Part shown: piece by piece, positions 34,580-44,670 of the stretch
Layout of the letters: each line of letters opens with the position of its first letter
Numbering within the stretch: position 1 is the first letter of the stretch
Source: JAAYCI01 sp964370045
GTDB lineage: Bacteria; Bacillota; Clostridia; Oscillospirales; Ruminococcaceae
Direction: 5' to 3'
DNA: 64,000 nt
Assembly: GCA_964370045.1 (NCBI GenBank)
Contig: CAYJGZ010000015.1
Coordinates: 1 to 64,000 of the forward strand
Position numbers and translations under genes: made by a program
Notes under the pieces: model-generated
Told to the model about the DNA's origin: nothing
The model's input: the letters and a program-made list of their open reading frames with translations, nothing else
Databases searched by the model: none

Positions 34580-35502
34580 GCATCACATCGCCCGACATAA
34601 GCGTAAAATTATGCGGCCACACGATGAAAAATCCCGTGATGCCCGCCTCGGGGACGTTCGGATTCGGCTGTGAGATGGCCGAGTGGTACGAGCTGAATAT
34701 TTTGGGTGGCATCGCTCTGAAAGGCACCACGCAAAGCGCACGCTTTGGCAACGCCACCCCACGCATCGCCGAGTGCGAGGGGGGAATGCTGAACGCTATC
34801 GGCCTGCAAAACCCGGGTGTTCAGCAGGTGGTGTCGCAGGAGATTCCACAGCTGCGCGCCTTGTACAATGGCACAGTTATCGCAAATGTGAGCGGCTTTT
34901 CGATAGACGAATATGTTTATGTTGCGCAGATGATGGACGAATGCCCCGGCGTAGACATGCTGGAAATAAACATATCCTGCCCCAACGTAAAGCACGGCGG
35001 CATGGCGTTTGGCACGTCGGATGTTGCGGCGGCGCAGGTGTGCACCGCAGTGCGCAATGTGGTGAAAAAGCCCATGCTCATGAAACTCAGCCCAAACGTC
35101 ACCGACATTGTGAAGATTGCAAAAGCGTGCGAGGCGGCAGGTGCAGACGGCCTCGTGCTGATAAACACCCTGCTTGGTATGCGTATTCACCCGGCGAGCG
35201 GCAAGCCCATTGTTTCCACGGGTAGTTGTGGCTTTTCTGGGCCTGCTATAAAGCCTGTGGCACTGCGTATGGTGCACGATGTGTGCGCCGCTGTGGCACT
35301 GCCCGTTGTGGGCGTGGGCGGCATTGCGAGCGCAGGGGACGTGCTGGAGTTTGTAAGTGCGGGCGCTACGGCCGTGCAGGTGGGTGCGCAAAACTTGGTG
35401 GACCCCTACGCCTGCCCTCGAATTATAGAGGATTTGCCGCAGGTTATGTCCGCTTTTGGCATTAGTAGCCTTGATGAAATTAGGGGGAGGGCACATTTAT
35501 GA
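34576..35502 (+). CDS. pyrD: Dihydroorotate dehydrogenase, class 1B catalytic subunit
   Basis: 308 residues from a GTG at 34576, with AGGAGGTGA nine bases upstream inside pyrK. The FMN TIM barrel starts 'ISVKLCGHTMKNPVMPASGTFGFG'. The catalytic Cys is in 'EINISCPNVKHGG', and 'GVGGIASAGDVLEFVSAGATAVQVG' binds FMN phosphate. It oxidises dihydroorotate to orotate. The upstream pyrK identifies it as the NAD-linked 1B type. An in-frame ATG at 34486 lies inside pyrK and is rejected. Confidence 0.97.
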   Translation: MSITSPDISVKLCGHTMKNPVMPASGTFGFGCEMAEWYELNILGGIALKGTTQSARFGNATPRIAECEGGMLNAIGLQNPGVQQVVSQEIPQLRALYNGTVIANVSGFSIDEYVYVAQMMDECPGVDMLEINISCPNVKHGGMAFGTSDVAAAQVCTAVRNVVKKPMLMKLSPNVTDIVKIAKACEAAGADGLVLINTLLGMRIHPASGKPIVSTGSCGFSGPAIKPVALRMVHDVCAAVALPVVGVGGIASAGDVLEFVSAGATAVQVGAQNLVDPYACPRIIEDLPQVMSAFGISSLDEIRGRAHL

Positions 35503-36203
35503 GACGGGACGTTATAGTTGCGTGCGATTTTCCAAATACGGAGCAGACGCTGAAATTTTTACAGCTTTTTTCGGACAAAAAGCCGTACGTAAAAATAGGT
35601 ATGGAGCTTTTTTATGGCGAAGGTACGGACATTGTGCGCAAAATAAAGGATATGGGGCATCCCATATTTTTGGACCTAAAGCTACACGACATTCCCAACA
35701 CGGTGCACAGCGCAATGAAAAATCTTGCAAAGCTGGGCGTGGACATGACGAACCTTCATGCGGCAGGCGGCAGTGAAATGATGCGTGCGGCGGTGGAGGG
35801 CCTAAGCGAGGGTGCACAGGGCGAGCGTCCCTCGCTCATAGCGGTGACGGTGCTCACCAGCATCGGGCAGGGCATGATGAACAGCGAGCTGCTCATTCCG
35901 GGCGAGGTGCAAAAAACGGTGGCGCATTACGCCAGCGGTGCACAGGCCGCAGGCCTTGATGGTGTCGTGTGCAGTCCGCTGGAGGCAGGCATTGTCAAGG
36001 AGTGGTGCGGCGGCGAATTTTTGTGCGTCACGCCCGGAATACGTTATCCCAGCGGCGATATGGGCGACCAAAGCCGTGTAACTACGCCCGCGCAGGCGGC
36101 GCAGATAGGTAGCGACTACATCGTGGTAGGCAGGCCCATCACAAAGGCGGACGACCCCGTCGCCGCATATGAGCGTGTGCTTTCGGAGTTTGTGGGTGCA
36201 TAA
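35499..36203 (+). CDS. pyrF: Orotidine 5'-phosphate decarboxylase
   Basis: 234 residues. The catalytic motif is 'IFLDLKLHDIPNTVHSAM' with the Asp-Lys-Asp tetrad residues; 'MTNLHAAGGSEMM', 'AVTVLTSIGQ', 'CVTPGIRYPSGDMGDQSRV' and 'DYIVVGRPITKADDP' complete the TIM barrel and phosphate site. It decarboxylates OMP to UMP. ATG overlaps the pyrD stop (ATGA), with GGGGGAGGG upstream. Confidence 0.97.
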   Translation: MRRDVIVACDFPNTEQTLKFLQLFSDKKPYVKIGMELFYGEGTDIVRKIKDMGHPIFLDLKLHDIPNTVHSAMKNLAKLGVDMTNLHAAGGSEMMRAAVEGLSEGAQGERPSLIAVTVLTSIGQGMMNSELLIPGEVQKTVAHYASGAQAAGLDGVVCSPLEAGIVKEWCGGEFLCVTPGIRYPSGDMGDQSRVTTPAQAAQIGSDYIVVGRPITKADDPVAAYERVLSEFVGA

Positions 36204-36267
36204 TTATACATTACAATGCACACATACGATGGCATCTAAAAAAACTCTCCATCGGAGGTAAAATGAT

Positions 36268-36909
36268 ATGGATATTACAAAACAGCAAATTGCAAAGGAC
36301 CTTTTGGACATCGGCGCTGTGTTCTTGCGCCCAAACGAGCCGTTCACCTGGGCATCGGGCATAAAGTCGCCCATATATTGCGACAACCGCCTCACGCTCT
36401 CCTATCCTGCGGTTCGCACACGTGTGGAAGAGGGGCTGGCACAGCTTGTGCGCAGCGAGTACCCGACGTGTGATATTTTGGCCGGCACCTCCACCGCAGG
36501 CATAGCCCATGCGGCGCTTGCGGCGGCTATTTTGGACAAGCCTATGTGCTATGTGCGCGCAGGTGCAAAGGACCACGGCCGTGAAAACCTCATAGAGGGC
36601 AGAGCGGAAAAAGGGCAAAAAGTGGTGGTGGTGGAGGACCTAATCTCCACCGCAGGCAGTGTGGTACAGGTGGTAGATGTACTACGCAAGGCCGGCTGCG
36701 AGGTGCTGGGCATCGTGTCCATATTCACCTACGGGCTTTCGGCAGGCCTGCAAAAGCTTGCGGATGCAAACGTGCGCAACACTTCGCTGTGCGACTACGA
36801 CACGCTGGCTCAGGTGGCGGCGGATGCAGGTATTATAAAGGCAAAGGACATGGCAAAGCTGCAAGCTTTCCGCCAAAATCCAAGGGATGCAGGCTGGATG
36901 GATGCATAA
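36268..36909 (+). CDS. pyrE: Orotate phosphoribosyltransferase
   Basis: 213 residues. 'FTWASGIKSPIYCDNRLTLSYP' is the orotate-binding start, 'CYVRAGAKDHGRENLIEG' the flexible loop, and 'VVVVEDLISTAGSV' the PRPP-binding motif. It joins orotate and PRPP to give OMP. The ATG at 36268 has GGAGG nine bases upstream. Last gene of the pyr operon; the next gene, argG, has its own promoter. Confidence 0.97.
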   Translation: MDITKQQIAKDLLDIGAVFLRPNEPFTWASGIKSPIYCDNRLTLSYPAVRTRVEEGLAQLVRSEYPTCDILAGTSTAGIAHAALAAAILDKPMCYVRAGAKDHGRENLIEGRAEKGQKVVVVEDLISTAGSVVQVVDVLRKAGCEVLGIVSIFTYGLSAGLQKLADANVRNTSLCDYDTLAQVAADAGIIKAKDMAKLQAFRQNPRDAGWMDA

Positions 36910-36936
36910 AAGTGTACCGCCAAAATGAATATTTAC

Positions 36937-36964
36937 TTGATTTTATGCAAAAATCATGTATAAT
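36937..36964 (+). promoter_or_regulatory. Promoter of argG
   Basis: TTGATT (36937-36942), 16-bp spacer, TATAAT (36959-36964), giving a 5' leader of about 105 bases. Confidence 0.75.
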
Positions 36965-37075
36965 TATACCCAAGAGGCACTCGGGAAGAAGTATGCTTGG
37001 CCGAGCTGTGCAGCATAATATAAAATGCTAAAATGCGCAAACTTTGCGTATCAGACGAAAGGATGTTATTATTTT

Positions 37076-38302
37076 ATGAGCGAAAAAGCAAAAAGCTACA
37101 AAAAAGTAGTGCTCGCCTACTCGGGCGGGCTGGACACTTCCATCATCATTCCGTGGCTGAAGGAGACGTACGGCTGTGAGGTTGTTGCGGTGGCGGGCGA
37201 TGTTGGCCAACGTGACGAGCTGGACGGCCTTGAGGCAAAGGCTATTGCCACAGGTGCGTCAAAATTGTACGTTGCGGACCTTAAAAAAGAGCTGGTGGAG
37301 GATTTCATCTGGCCGTCGCTGAAGGCAGGCGCAAAGTACGAGGGTTACCTTTTGGGCACAAGCTTCGCACGTCCTCCCATCGCAAAAGCACTTGTAGAGG
37401 TTGCGCTCAAGGAGGGTGCGGACGCCATCTGCCACGGCGCTACAGGCAAGGGCAACGACCAGGTGCGCTTTGAGCTGACGATAAAGGCGCTCGCCCCCCA
37501 AATGGGCATTATTGCACCTTGGCGTGAGTGGGATATTCAAAGCCGTGAGGAGGCCATTGAATATGCGGAGGCACGCAAAATTCCGCTAAAAATTACCCGT
37601 GAGACAAGCTACTCCAAGGACAAAAATCTGTGGCACCTTTCGCACGAGGGCTTGGAGCTGGAGGACCCCGCAAACGAGCCTCAGCTGGAAGGGATGCTTG
37701 AGCTGGGCGTTACGCCTAAAAGCGCCCCCGATGCTGAAACCGCCATTGCCATAGACTTTGAGGCGGGCGTTCCCGTGGCGCTTAACGGGGAGAAAATGGA
37801 CGGTGTTGCGCTGATTGAAAAGCTCAACGAGCTGGGCGGACAAAACGGCGTGGGCATCACAAACATTGTGGAAAACCGCCTTGTGGGCATAAAGAGCCAC
37901 GGCGTGTACGAGACCCCCGGCGGCAGCATCCTCTACCACGCACACGAGGTGATAGAGAGCATCTGCCTTGACAAGGAGACCGCTCACTTTAAGAGCCATC
38001 TTGCGCTCAAGTACGCAGAGCTTGTGTACAACGGCCAGTGGTACACCCCCCTGCGCGAGGCGATGGATGCCTTTGTAAACGAGTGCCAAAAGAATGTCAC
38101 GGGGCAGGTGCGCCTAAAGCTGTACAAGGGCAACATCATCACCGCAGGCGTGCAAAGCCCTTACAGCTTGTACGATGAGGACACCGCAAGTTTCACCACA
38201 GGCCAAAACTACGACCATGCGGACGCAGGCGGCTTTATAAATCTGTATGGCCTGCCCATAAAGGTGAAGGCTATGCTTGACGCAAAAAGAGGCATTAAAT
38301 AA
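37076..38302 (+). CDS. argG: Argininosuccinate synthase
   Basis: 408 residues. 'KVVLAYSGGLDTSIIIPWL' is the ATP-pyrophosphatase loop (SGGLDTS at 16-22). 'CHGATGKGNDQVRFE' and 'WREWDIQSREEAIEYA' are substrate motifs. It condenses citrulline and aspartate. The ATG at 37076 has AAAGGA 12 bases upstream; an earlier ATG at 37025 has no site. No argH follows, so arginine genes are split in this genome. Confidence 0.97.
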   Translation: MSEKAKSYKKVVLAYSGGLDTSIIIPWLKETYGCEVVAVAGDVGQRDELDGLEAKAIATGASKLYVADLKKELVEDFIWPSLKAGAKYEGYLLGTSFARPPIAKALVEVALKEGADAICHGATGKGNDQVRFELTIKALAPQMGIIAPWREWDIQSREEAIEYAEARKIPLKITRETSYSKDKNLWHLSHEGLELEDPANEPQLEGMLELGVTPKSAPDAETAIAIDFEAGVPVALNGEKMDGVALIEKLNELGGQNGVGITNIVENRLVGIKSHGVYETPGGSILYHAHEVIESICLDKETAHFKSHLALKYAELVYNGQWYTPLREAMDAFVNECQKNVTGQVRLKLYKGNIITAGVQSPYSLYDEDTASFTTGQNYDHADAGGFINLYGLPIKVKAMLDAKRGIK

Positions 38303-38358
38303 TATTTATTGATTAAATTGTATTTATAATATGTTATTTCTGCGCGTTTCTAACAATG

Positions 38359-38400
38359 CCGCACAGTGTGAATTTTCGCTGTGCGGTGTTTCTTTTTTTG
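38359..38400 (+). terminator. Terminator of argG
   Basis: CCGCACAG ... CTGTGCGG followed by TGTTTCTTTTTTT. Confidence 0.85.
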
Positions 38401-38624
38401 TGGGGATGTACCAAAAAAACAAACTACCGCTTTTGTCTGCACCCTTTTTTTGCTGGGAGGCGCTATTGCTTTTTTTGCGTATATAATGTATTATTGTTAG
38501 TTGAAGCATTGTAAAATATATTTGGCAAAGTTGTTTTTTGTCTGCATGTTCTCGGCCATGTACCGCCGCACTTTACAAAATAGGCGGTGCTTGGTACAAA
38601 AACCTGTAAGGAAGTGCACGACCT
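38401..38624 (+). other. Spacer before the polysaccharide exporter genes
   Basis: No supported gene. A TATAAT at 38484-38489 could be a -10 for the exporter operon, but no matching -35 at 16-18 bases was found. Confidence 0.35.
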
Positions 38625-39446
38625 TTGAAATATATTAGCATTTTTTCGAGCTTTTTTCGCAACCTGCTGAAAAACAGAGGGCTTTTGTGGAAGCTGTCCG
38701 TGGACGACTTTAAGTCTCGCTATGCCTCTTCGTTTTTGGGCGTTGCGTGGGCTTTTTTACAGCCGATACTGCTGCTTGTTACCATGTGGTTTGCCTTTCA
38801 GGTGGCACTGGGCAACGGCGACCAGGGCGGCTTTCCCTTTATTTTGTGGTTTGCCCCCGGCCTTCTTGCGTGGAACTTTTTTTCCGAAAGCATAAACTCA
38901 ATGACAAGTAGCATCCGAGGGTACAGCTACCTTGTGCGCAAGGTGAACTTTCGGGTGAGCATACTGCCCATCGTAAAGATGGTTTCGGCCTTTTTTGTGC
39001 ACGTAGGTATGCTGTTTATAGTGGTGGGAATAATGCTGTTTTATGGGTACGGCCTGACGATTTACACCCTGCAACTATTTTATTACCTGCTGTGCATGTT
39101 TGTGCTTTTGCTGGGGCTGGGCTGGCTCCTTAGCGCCATTTCCCTTTTTGCGCCGGACGTTGTATCCATCGTGGGCATTGTGCTGAACATGGGCTTTTGG
39201 GCCTCGCCCATTGCGTGGAATCCGGACTTGTTTGCCTCCAGCCCCACCGCACTTGCAGTGCTTCGAGTGCTAAACCCCATGTTTTACGTCATAGAGGGAT
39301 ACAGGGACACTTTCCTCGGTCGTATGTGGTTTTGGGAGCGCTCACTCACCTCCACACTCGTTTTTTGGGTCACGGCACTGCTCGCATTTTTGGTAGGGTC
39401 TTTTGTGTTCAACCGCTTGCGTCCGCAGTTTGCCGACGTACTATAG
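38625..39446 (+). CDS. ABC-2 type polysaccharide export permease (Wzm-like)
   Basis: 273 residues, six predicted membrane segments. 'LVVDDFKSRYASSFLGVAWAFLQPILLL'-type N-terminus and 'LNPMFYVIEGYRDTFLG' near the end are characteristic of ABC-2 permeases for O-antigen, teichoic acid and similar polymers. The start is TTG at 38625 (site GGAAG). It forms the channel with the ATPase encoded 64 bases downstream. Confidence 0.92.
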   Translation: MKYISIFSSFFRNLLKNRGLLWKLSVDDFKSRYASSFLGVAWAFLQPILLLVTMWFAFQVALGNGDQGGFPFILWFAPGLLAWNFFSESINSMTSSIRGYSYLVRKVNFRVSILPIVKMVSAFFVHVGMLFIVVGIMLFYGYGLTIYTLQLFYYLLCMFVLLLGLGWLLSAISLFAPDVVSIVGIVLNMGFWASPIAWNPDLFASSPTALAVLRVLNPMFYVIEGYRDTFLGRMWFWERSLTSTLVFWVTALLAFLVGSFVFNRLRPQFADVL

Positions 39447-39510
39447 ACCTTAAGCAAAAAAATATTATTGCGATTTTAGACTTGAAGTGCATATAAGAAA
39501 GGAGAGGCAA

Positions 39511-40926
39511 ATGGCACAAGTGATGATAAGCGCCTCTGATATATGCAAGGAGTACCCCTTGTACGACAAGGTTGTGGACCGCCTAAAGGAGGCGCTGGAC
39601 CCTCGGCGCAAGGTGCGCCACAAGGTGTTCCGCGCGCTTAAAAATGTCAATTTTAACATAGAAAAAGGCGAAACCTTTGGAATAATAGGCACAAACGGCA
39701 GTGGCAAAAGCACATTGCTTAAAATACTTACAGGTATTGTCACGCCTACATCAGGCGAGTTTGCGGTGAAGGGCACTGTCTCCGCACTGCTCGAGCTTGG
39801 CGCAGGATTTAACCCCGACTACACAGGGCGGCAAAATATATTCCTCAACGGCTCCATCATGGGCTATTCTGAGGCTGAGATGCAGGAAAAAGTACCTGAA
39901 ATCATTGAATTTTCCAACATTGGCGATTTCATAGACCAGCCGGTGAAAACATACTCCAGCGGCATGTTTGCGCGCCTTGCCTTTTCGCTCGCCATAAGCG
40001 TACACCCCGACATCTTGGTGGTGGACGAGGCGCTGAGCGTGGGCGACGTGTTTTTCCAAAGCAAGTGCTTTCGCAAGTTCAAGGAGCTGCAAGAGCAGGG
40101 CACTACTATCCTGCTGGTGAGTCACGACCTCAGCAGTATCACGCAGTACTGTTCAAAAGCACTGCTTCTCAACAAGGGCGAGGTGGTGGCCTTAGGCGAG
40201 CCAAAGCAGGTGGTGGACCTGTACAAGAAAATTCTTGTGAACCAGTACGACCCCGAGGCGGAGCAAAACGCCGCAAAAACAGCAGAAACAACAAATAATA
40301 CACTCGAAGATGGCGAAAAAAGTGCTGAAACGTCCGCTGAAAGTGTATCCGAGACTTTGGACAGCACACAGGACGCACTGCCGCTTTCTGCGAATAAAAA
40401 CACGCTTGTAGTGCCGCAAAACTACAGCGACTCCGACTGGAAGAGCCACCTGCAGATAAACGAGCAGCTCTCCGAATATGGCGATAAGACAGCGGAATTT
40501 ATCGACTACGGCGTGCTGGACGAGCGTGGTGTGGTGAGCAACCTTATAGAAAAAGGCACGATGTTTAGCATAAAGGTGAGGGTGAAGTTCAACCAAGCGG
40601 TAAAGCACCCGATTTTTGCGTTTACCATCAGGGATATAAAAGGCAGTGACCTTTGCGGTACAAACACTATCATAGAAAAGCAGGACACGGGCTACGCATC
40701 CAAAGGCGATGTGTATACTGTGCAGTTTACACAACATATGGACTTGCAAGGTGGCGAATATTTGTTATCTCTGGGCTGTACGAACTTTAACAGCCGTGGA
40801 GACCTGGTGGTGTACCACCGTCTTTACGACCTTTGTAGCATTGCAGTGGTCTCGGACAAAACCACTGTGGGTATATACGACCTTAACTCGGCGGTGAGTA
40901 TAGGCACACAAAAGGGGAAGGTGTAG
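39511..40926 (+). CDS. ABC polysaccharide exporter ATPase with C-terminal substrate-binding domain (Wzt-like)
   Basis: 471 residues from the ATG at 39511 (AAAGGAGAG upstream). Nucleotide-binding domain about 1-245: Walker A GTNGSGKST (60-68), 'YSSGMFARLAFSLA' signature and Walker B 'ILVVDEAL' (168-174). A Thr/Ser/Glu-rich linker follows at about 250-310. Residues 320-470 resemble the Wzt C-terminal immunoglobulin-like domain, which recognises the end group of the exported glycan. That implies a capped polymer, finished inside the cell before export. Works with the Wzm-like permease upstream. Confidence 0.92.
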   Translation: MAQVMISASDICKEYPLYDKVVDRLKEALDPRRKVRHKVFRALKNVNFNIEKGETFGIIGTNGSGKSTLLKILTGIVTPTSGEFAVKGTVSALLELGAGFNPDYTGRQNIFLNGSIMGYSEAEMQEKVPEIIEFSNIGDFIDQPVKTYSSGMFARLAFSLAISVHPDILVVDEALSVGDVFFQSKCFRKFKELQEQGTTILLVSHDLSSITQYCSKALLLNKGEVVALGEPKQVVDLYKKILVNQYDPEAEQNAAKTAETTNNTLEDGEKSAETSAESVSETLDSTQDALPLSANKNTLVVPQNYSDSDWKSHLQINEQLSEYGDKTAEFIDYGVLDERGVVSNLIEKGTMFSIKVRVKFNQAVKHPIFAFTIRDIKGSDLCGTNTIIEKQDTGYASKGDVYTVQFTQHMDLQGGEYLLSLGCTNFNSRGDLVVYHRLYDLCSIAVVSDKTTVGIYDLNSAVSIGTQKGKV

Positions 40927-40960
40927 CCTTGTAGGCTACACGCGCAGATGGGGTGGAAAG

Positions 40961-42958
40961 ATGACGTTTGATGTGTGCTTTGTCACATACAATTCCGAAA
41001 AATGGCTGAGGGGTTGTGTTGCCGCCTTTGCGGCGCTGAACTATGAAAAAACAAGCGTTCGGCTGTACTTTGCGGACAACTCCTCGAGCGATGGCACCGT
41101 AGAGTGCCTGCGTAAGCTGCAAAAGGAACACGAGGGTGTTTTCGGCGCTTTTGAAGTTATCGAGACGGGGGAAAACCTCGGCTTTGGTGCAGGCTCCAAC
41201 CGTGCGGCGCAGGCAGGCAATGGCGATTATGTATTTTTATGCAATGTGGACACAGAAATACATGCGGATGCCCTCACCAATTTGCAAAAGGCAATAGCCG
41301 AGGCGGACGAAGGATTTGCGGCGTTTGAGCTTAGGCAATTTCCCTACGAGCATCCAAAATTTTACAACCCCATCACGCTTGAGGTAACCTACGCCAGCGG
41401 TGCGTGCTTTGTGCTTCGCCGGGATGTTTTTGAGGCGCTGGGCGGCTTTGATGAAAGTTTATTCATGTATGCGGAGGATGTGGACCTGTCCTGGCGGGTG
41501 CGCCTTGCAGGCCACAGGATACGTTACGTTCCAAGCGCAATAATACAGCACTACGCCTATAAAACGGCAGGCGAAATAAAGCCGGTGCAGTCGGCAGGGA
41601 GCGTTGTGGGCAGCTGGGTGCTACGTGCAAAGTTTGGCACACAGCAGCAGCTAAACGAATGGGACGGCAGCTTTGCAAGCGTAAAAGCCTTTTTTGACAG
41701 TATGCCCGAAATTTGGGAGCACTTCGAGCGCATGATGCAAAAGGCAAAGGAGCATTTCGAGGAGTATCGCAGTTTTTATGAAAATCATGTAAAAAATAGC
41801 GACATCAAACCCGACTTTTACGGCTTTGACTTTTGCTTTGCAAGAAGTGGGCCGTTTCACGAAAATACACTTCCCACCGCAGAAAATGCGCCTTTTTTCA
41901 GCGTGATTGTGCGCACGTACAAGCGCCCTGATATCCTGCGCTTTTGCCTGCACTCGCTTACCCACCAAACCTACAAGAACTTTGAGGTCGTGGTGTGCGA
42001 GGACGGCGAAGAGCCTATTTCGGAGCATGTGGCGGCGGAGTTTGAGGGGAAACTGCGCATAAAATACCACGCCATGCGTGCGGCGTCGGGGCGTTGCCTT
42101 GCCGCAAACAAGGCGATAGAGCTTGCGAGTGGCGACTTTTTGAACTTTTTGGACGATGACGACTACTTTTTCCCCGAGCACTTTGAGGTGATGGCAGGGC
42201 AAATACAGCAAAACCGAGGCATTCGCATGTTTACGATGGGTGCCGTTGCAATAGAGCTGGACTCGGACGTTGAGAGCACGCTGGTGTTTGAGCCGCAAGC
42301 TTTTTTGAACCTAAGCCACGAAAAAATAAGCCTTTTGGATATTTTCACGGACAACCAAATGCCCATTCAGGCGGTGGCTTTTCACAAAAGCTTGCCGCAG
42401 GAGCTGGGTGCTTTGGACAACACCTTTATCAACGGCTACGAGGACTGGGAGCTGTGGGCACGCTACATGACACACACAAAAAACTGCGTGTCCCCAAAGG
42501 CGACCAGCTGTTACCGTGTGCCCACAAACAGCGACTTCAAGCACAAGCGCGCGATCTCATTGCTTGAAAATATTCCGCTAATTCGTGAAAAGTTCAGAAC
42601 ATATGAAATTTCGGTCAATGCGGCGGAGCTGTTTGATTTGCGCTATAACGAAAGTGCCACAAGTAATATTATAAATTCGAGTAATGAGCTCTTGGCTTTG
42701 CGTGATGTATACTCGCAAATAATCGCTTCTTCAAGCTGGCGGAAGATAAACTGGCTACGCCGCATAAGCGGAGCTATTTGGAGGGGTATCTGGCATTGGT
42801 CCAGCGGAATGCACCACCTGTCGGACAAAATGTACGGCCCGCAAAAGTTTCACGACCCCGAGCAGGCTCCTGCCACAGAGCTGAACTCTTTCATTTCACT
42901 CACACGCAAGTCATGGGCGTGGCGCTTTACGCAGTGGCTGGCAAGAAAGCGCAAGTAA
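40961..42958 (+). CDS. Two-domain family 2 glycosyltransferase
   Basis: 665 residues. Domain 1 (1-280) has 'CFVTYNSEKWLRGCVAAF', 'LYFADNSSSDGTVECL', 'CNVDTEIHADAL' (DxD) and 'FMYAEDVDLSWRVRLAGHRI', the rhamnosyl/galactofuranosyl-transferase style. Domain 2 (about 305-540) starts 'FFSVIVRTYKRPDILRFCLHSLTHQTYKNFEVVVCEDG' and has 'FLNFLDDDDYFFPEHF'. Such bifunctional enzymes build a repeating polymer with two linkages. No membrane segment. Sits between the exporter ATPase and a membrane protein, so it likely makes the exported polymer. Confidence 0.9.
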   Translation: MTFDVCFVTYNSEKWLRGCVAAFAALNYEKTSVRLYFADNSSSDGTVECLRKLQKEHEGVFGAFEVIETGENLGFGAGSNRAAQAGNGDYVFLCNVDTEIHADALTNLQKAIAEADEGFAAFELRQFPYEHPKFYNPITLEVTYASGACFVLRRDVFEALGGFDESLFMYAEDVDLSWRVRLAGHRIRYVPSAIIQHYAYKTAGEIKPVQSAGSVVGSWVLRAKFGTQQQLNEWDGSFASVKAFFDSMPEIWEHFERMMQKAKEHFEEYRSFYENHVKNSDIKPDFYGFDFCFARSGPFHENTLPTAENAPFFSVIVRTYKRPDILRFCLHSLTHQTYKNFEVVVCEDGEEPISEHVAAEFEGKLRIKYHAMRAASGRCLAANKAIELASGDFLNFLDDDDYFFPEHFEVMAGQIQQNRGIRMFTMGAVAIELDSDVESTLVFEPQAFLNLSHEKISLLDIFTDNQMPIQAVAFHKSLPQELGALDNTFINGYEDWELWARYMTHTKNCVSPKATSCYRVPTNSDFKHKRAISLLENIPLIREKFRTYEISVNAAELFDLRYNESATSNIINSSNELLALRDVYSQIIASSSWRKINWLRRISGAIWRGIWHWSSGMHHLSDKMYGPQKFHDPEQAPATELNSFISLTRKSWAWRFTQWLARKRK

Positions 42959-43032
42959 ACTTTTTAGGGGTGGGCATTGTCCGCCCCTTTTTGGTACATT
43001 CGCAAGGCTTTACAAAAAAGGGGGGGCGACAG

Positions 43033-44670
43033 TTGAGCATACTCCAAAAAGATATATTTAAGCGCAGTAGCACAAAATGGCTAATCGCCTTTGGGTGCAC
43101 GCTAACGGTCTTTTGCGCCACACTGCTTTTGTTTGGCATACGCTACGATACAAACGACGATGCCACCATAAGCAACATCGCCGCAGGCGCATACGGAGAG
43201 CACAGTCAGTATATTGTATACTCTAATATACTTTTAGGATATTTGATGAAGGCGCTGTTTGCGCTTTTTCCGAGCGTGAGCTGGTATGTTGTTATTCAAC
43301 TTGCGCTTGTTGTTGTGGCGTTTTCGGTGATACACAAGCAGTTTATGAACCGCTTTGGCGCAACATGCGGCGGAATTATGGGCCTGTGCTTCACGGTGTT
43401 TTTCGGCTACCATCTTTTCCACCGCTTTCAGTATACGCAAAATGCCGCCGTGATAATAGCGGCGGGCCTTCTATTGATAGCGGGCAACCTCGGACGCATA
43501 AATATGCAAACAGTGTGCGGCATACTGCTTGTTTATGCAGGTGCAATAGTGCGTATCGACAGCTTTTTCATGGTGGGTGCGCTGAGTGCGGCTTTGCTTA
43601 TTTTGCGCTTTATTCCGCTTTCCAAAAAAGAAAAGTATATCGCCGTAGGCAGCATGGCGGCGGTGTTCATAGGGGTGTTTGCGCTGGAAGCGGTAGACAC
43701 CCTTTCCTACACGCTAAGCGCCGAGTGGGGCGAATACTACAGCTACAACGCCGCACGCATGGAGTTTTCGGACAACCGTGCGATGTTCCTACCGCCCGAA
43801 AACATATTGCAGTCGCTGGGCTACTCCCAAAACGACTACGCCATGCTCCAAACGTGGAACTTTTTTGACACGGGTGTGTTCCCCACCGAAAGCCTCCGTG
43901 CGGCATCACAGCTTGCTCCCTCGCCCTCGCTGGGCAGTACGCTTATACTCGCCGTCGCAAACACTGCAAACATGCTATTCGGCAGTGCGTACAGCTACTT
44001 TTTCCTGTTTTCCTCGCTGGCGCTTGTTGCGGTGTGCACGCTAAAAAGGCTTTGGTATGTGCTAAGCACATATTTTGTGTTGTTTTTGCTCGTTGTGTAT
44101 TTGTCCTCTGTGGCACGTATGCCCCAGCGCATAGAGGTGTCCTTGTTGCTTGCGGCGCTGTTGTTTGCGCTGTTTTGCGCCGAGGTAAAGACGGGCAAAC
44201 GCTACACAAAGCCCACGCTTGCCGCCGCATTGAGCCTTGTGCTGATACTTTCAGCCCCCTTCTTTTTCACCCTGCGCACCGAAGCTACAGGCTACCTTGC
44301 CGACCGAATGGCCACAAACGGCGACTACGACGCCATAAGTGCCGATAAGCAAAACCTGTACGTCTGCTCGGTGGATGAGTTCAACACGCTCGCAGGCTTT
44401 GATGTGTTTGCCCCAAGGGAAAAGGGGTATTTTTCAAACATTGTCACAACTGGCGGCTGGCTTAGTAACTCGCCCTTTTCAAACGATGTGCTCGCAAATT
44501 ATGGCGTTTCATCGCCGCTTTTGGATAGTGTGGACGCCCCGAATGTGTATGTGTCCAACATAAACTTTCACATGACCTCCGTTTATATTGAGGAGCACAG
44601 CGGCACAGCTGTTGCCTCGGCAGAGCCTCACCCCACGCACGAGCAGTTTTCACGCTTTGTTTCGGCGTAG
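43033..44670 (+). CDS. Multi-pass membrane protein, GT-C-like
   Basis: 545 residues from a TTG at 43033, with AAGGGGGGGC upstream; the longer frame back to 42778 lies inside the preceding gene and has no site. About ten to eleven membrane segments. After the first segment comes 'GIRYDTNDDATISNIAAGAYGEHSQYIVYSN', where the acidic pair matches the catalytic loop of GT-C enzymes that add sugars outside the membrane. The C-terminal 90 residues are soluble. It would decorate the polymer or its lipid carrier. No closer family recognised. Confidence 0.65.
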   Translation: MSILQKDIFKRSSTKWLIAFGCTLTVFCATLLLFGIRYDTNDDATISNIAAGAYGEHSQYIVYSNILLGYLMKALFALFPSVSWYVVIQLALVVVAFSVIHKQFMNRFGATCGGIMGLCFTVFFGYHLFHRFQYTQNAAVIIAAGLLLIAGNLGRINMQTVCGILLVYAGAIVRIDSFFMVGALSAALLILRFIPLSKKEKYIAVGSMAAVFIGVFALEAVDTLSYTLSAEWGEYYSYNAARMEFSDNRAMFLPPENILQSLGYSQNDYAMLQTWNFFDTGVFPTESLRAASQLAPSPSLGSTLILAVANTANMLFGSAYSYFFLFSSLALVAVCTLKRLWYVLSTYFVLFLLVVYLSSVARMPQRIEVSLLLAALLFALFCAEVKTGKRYTKPTLAAALSLVLILSAPFFFTLRTEATGYLADRMATNGDYDAISADKQNLYVCSVDEFNTLAGFDVFAPREKGYFSNIVTTGGWLSNSPFSNDVLANYGVSSPLLDSVDAPNVYVSNINFHMTSVYIEEHSGTAVASAEPHPTHEQFSRFVSA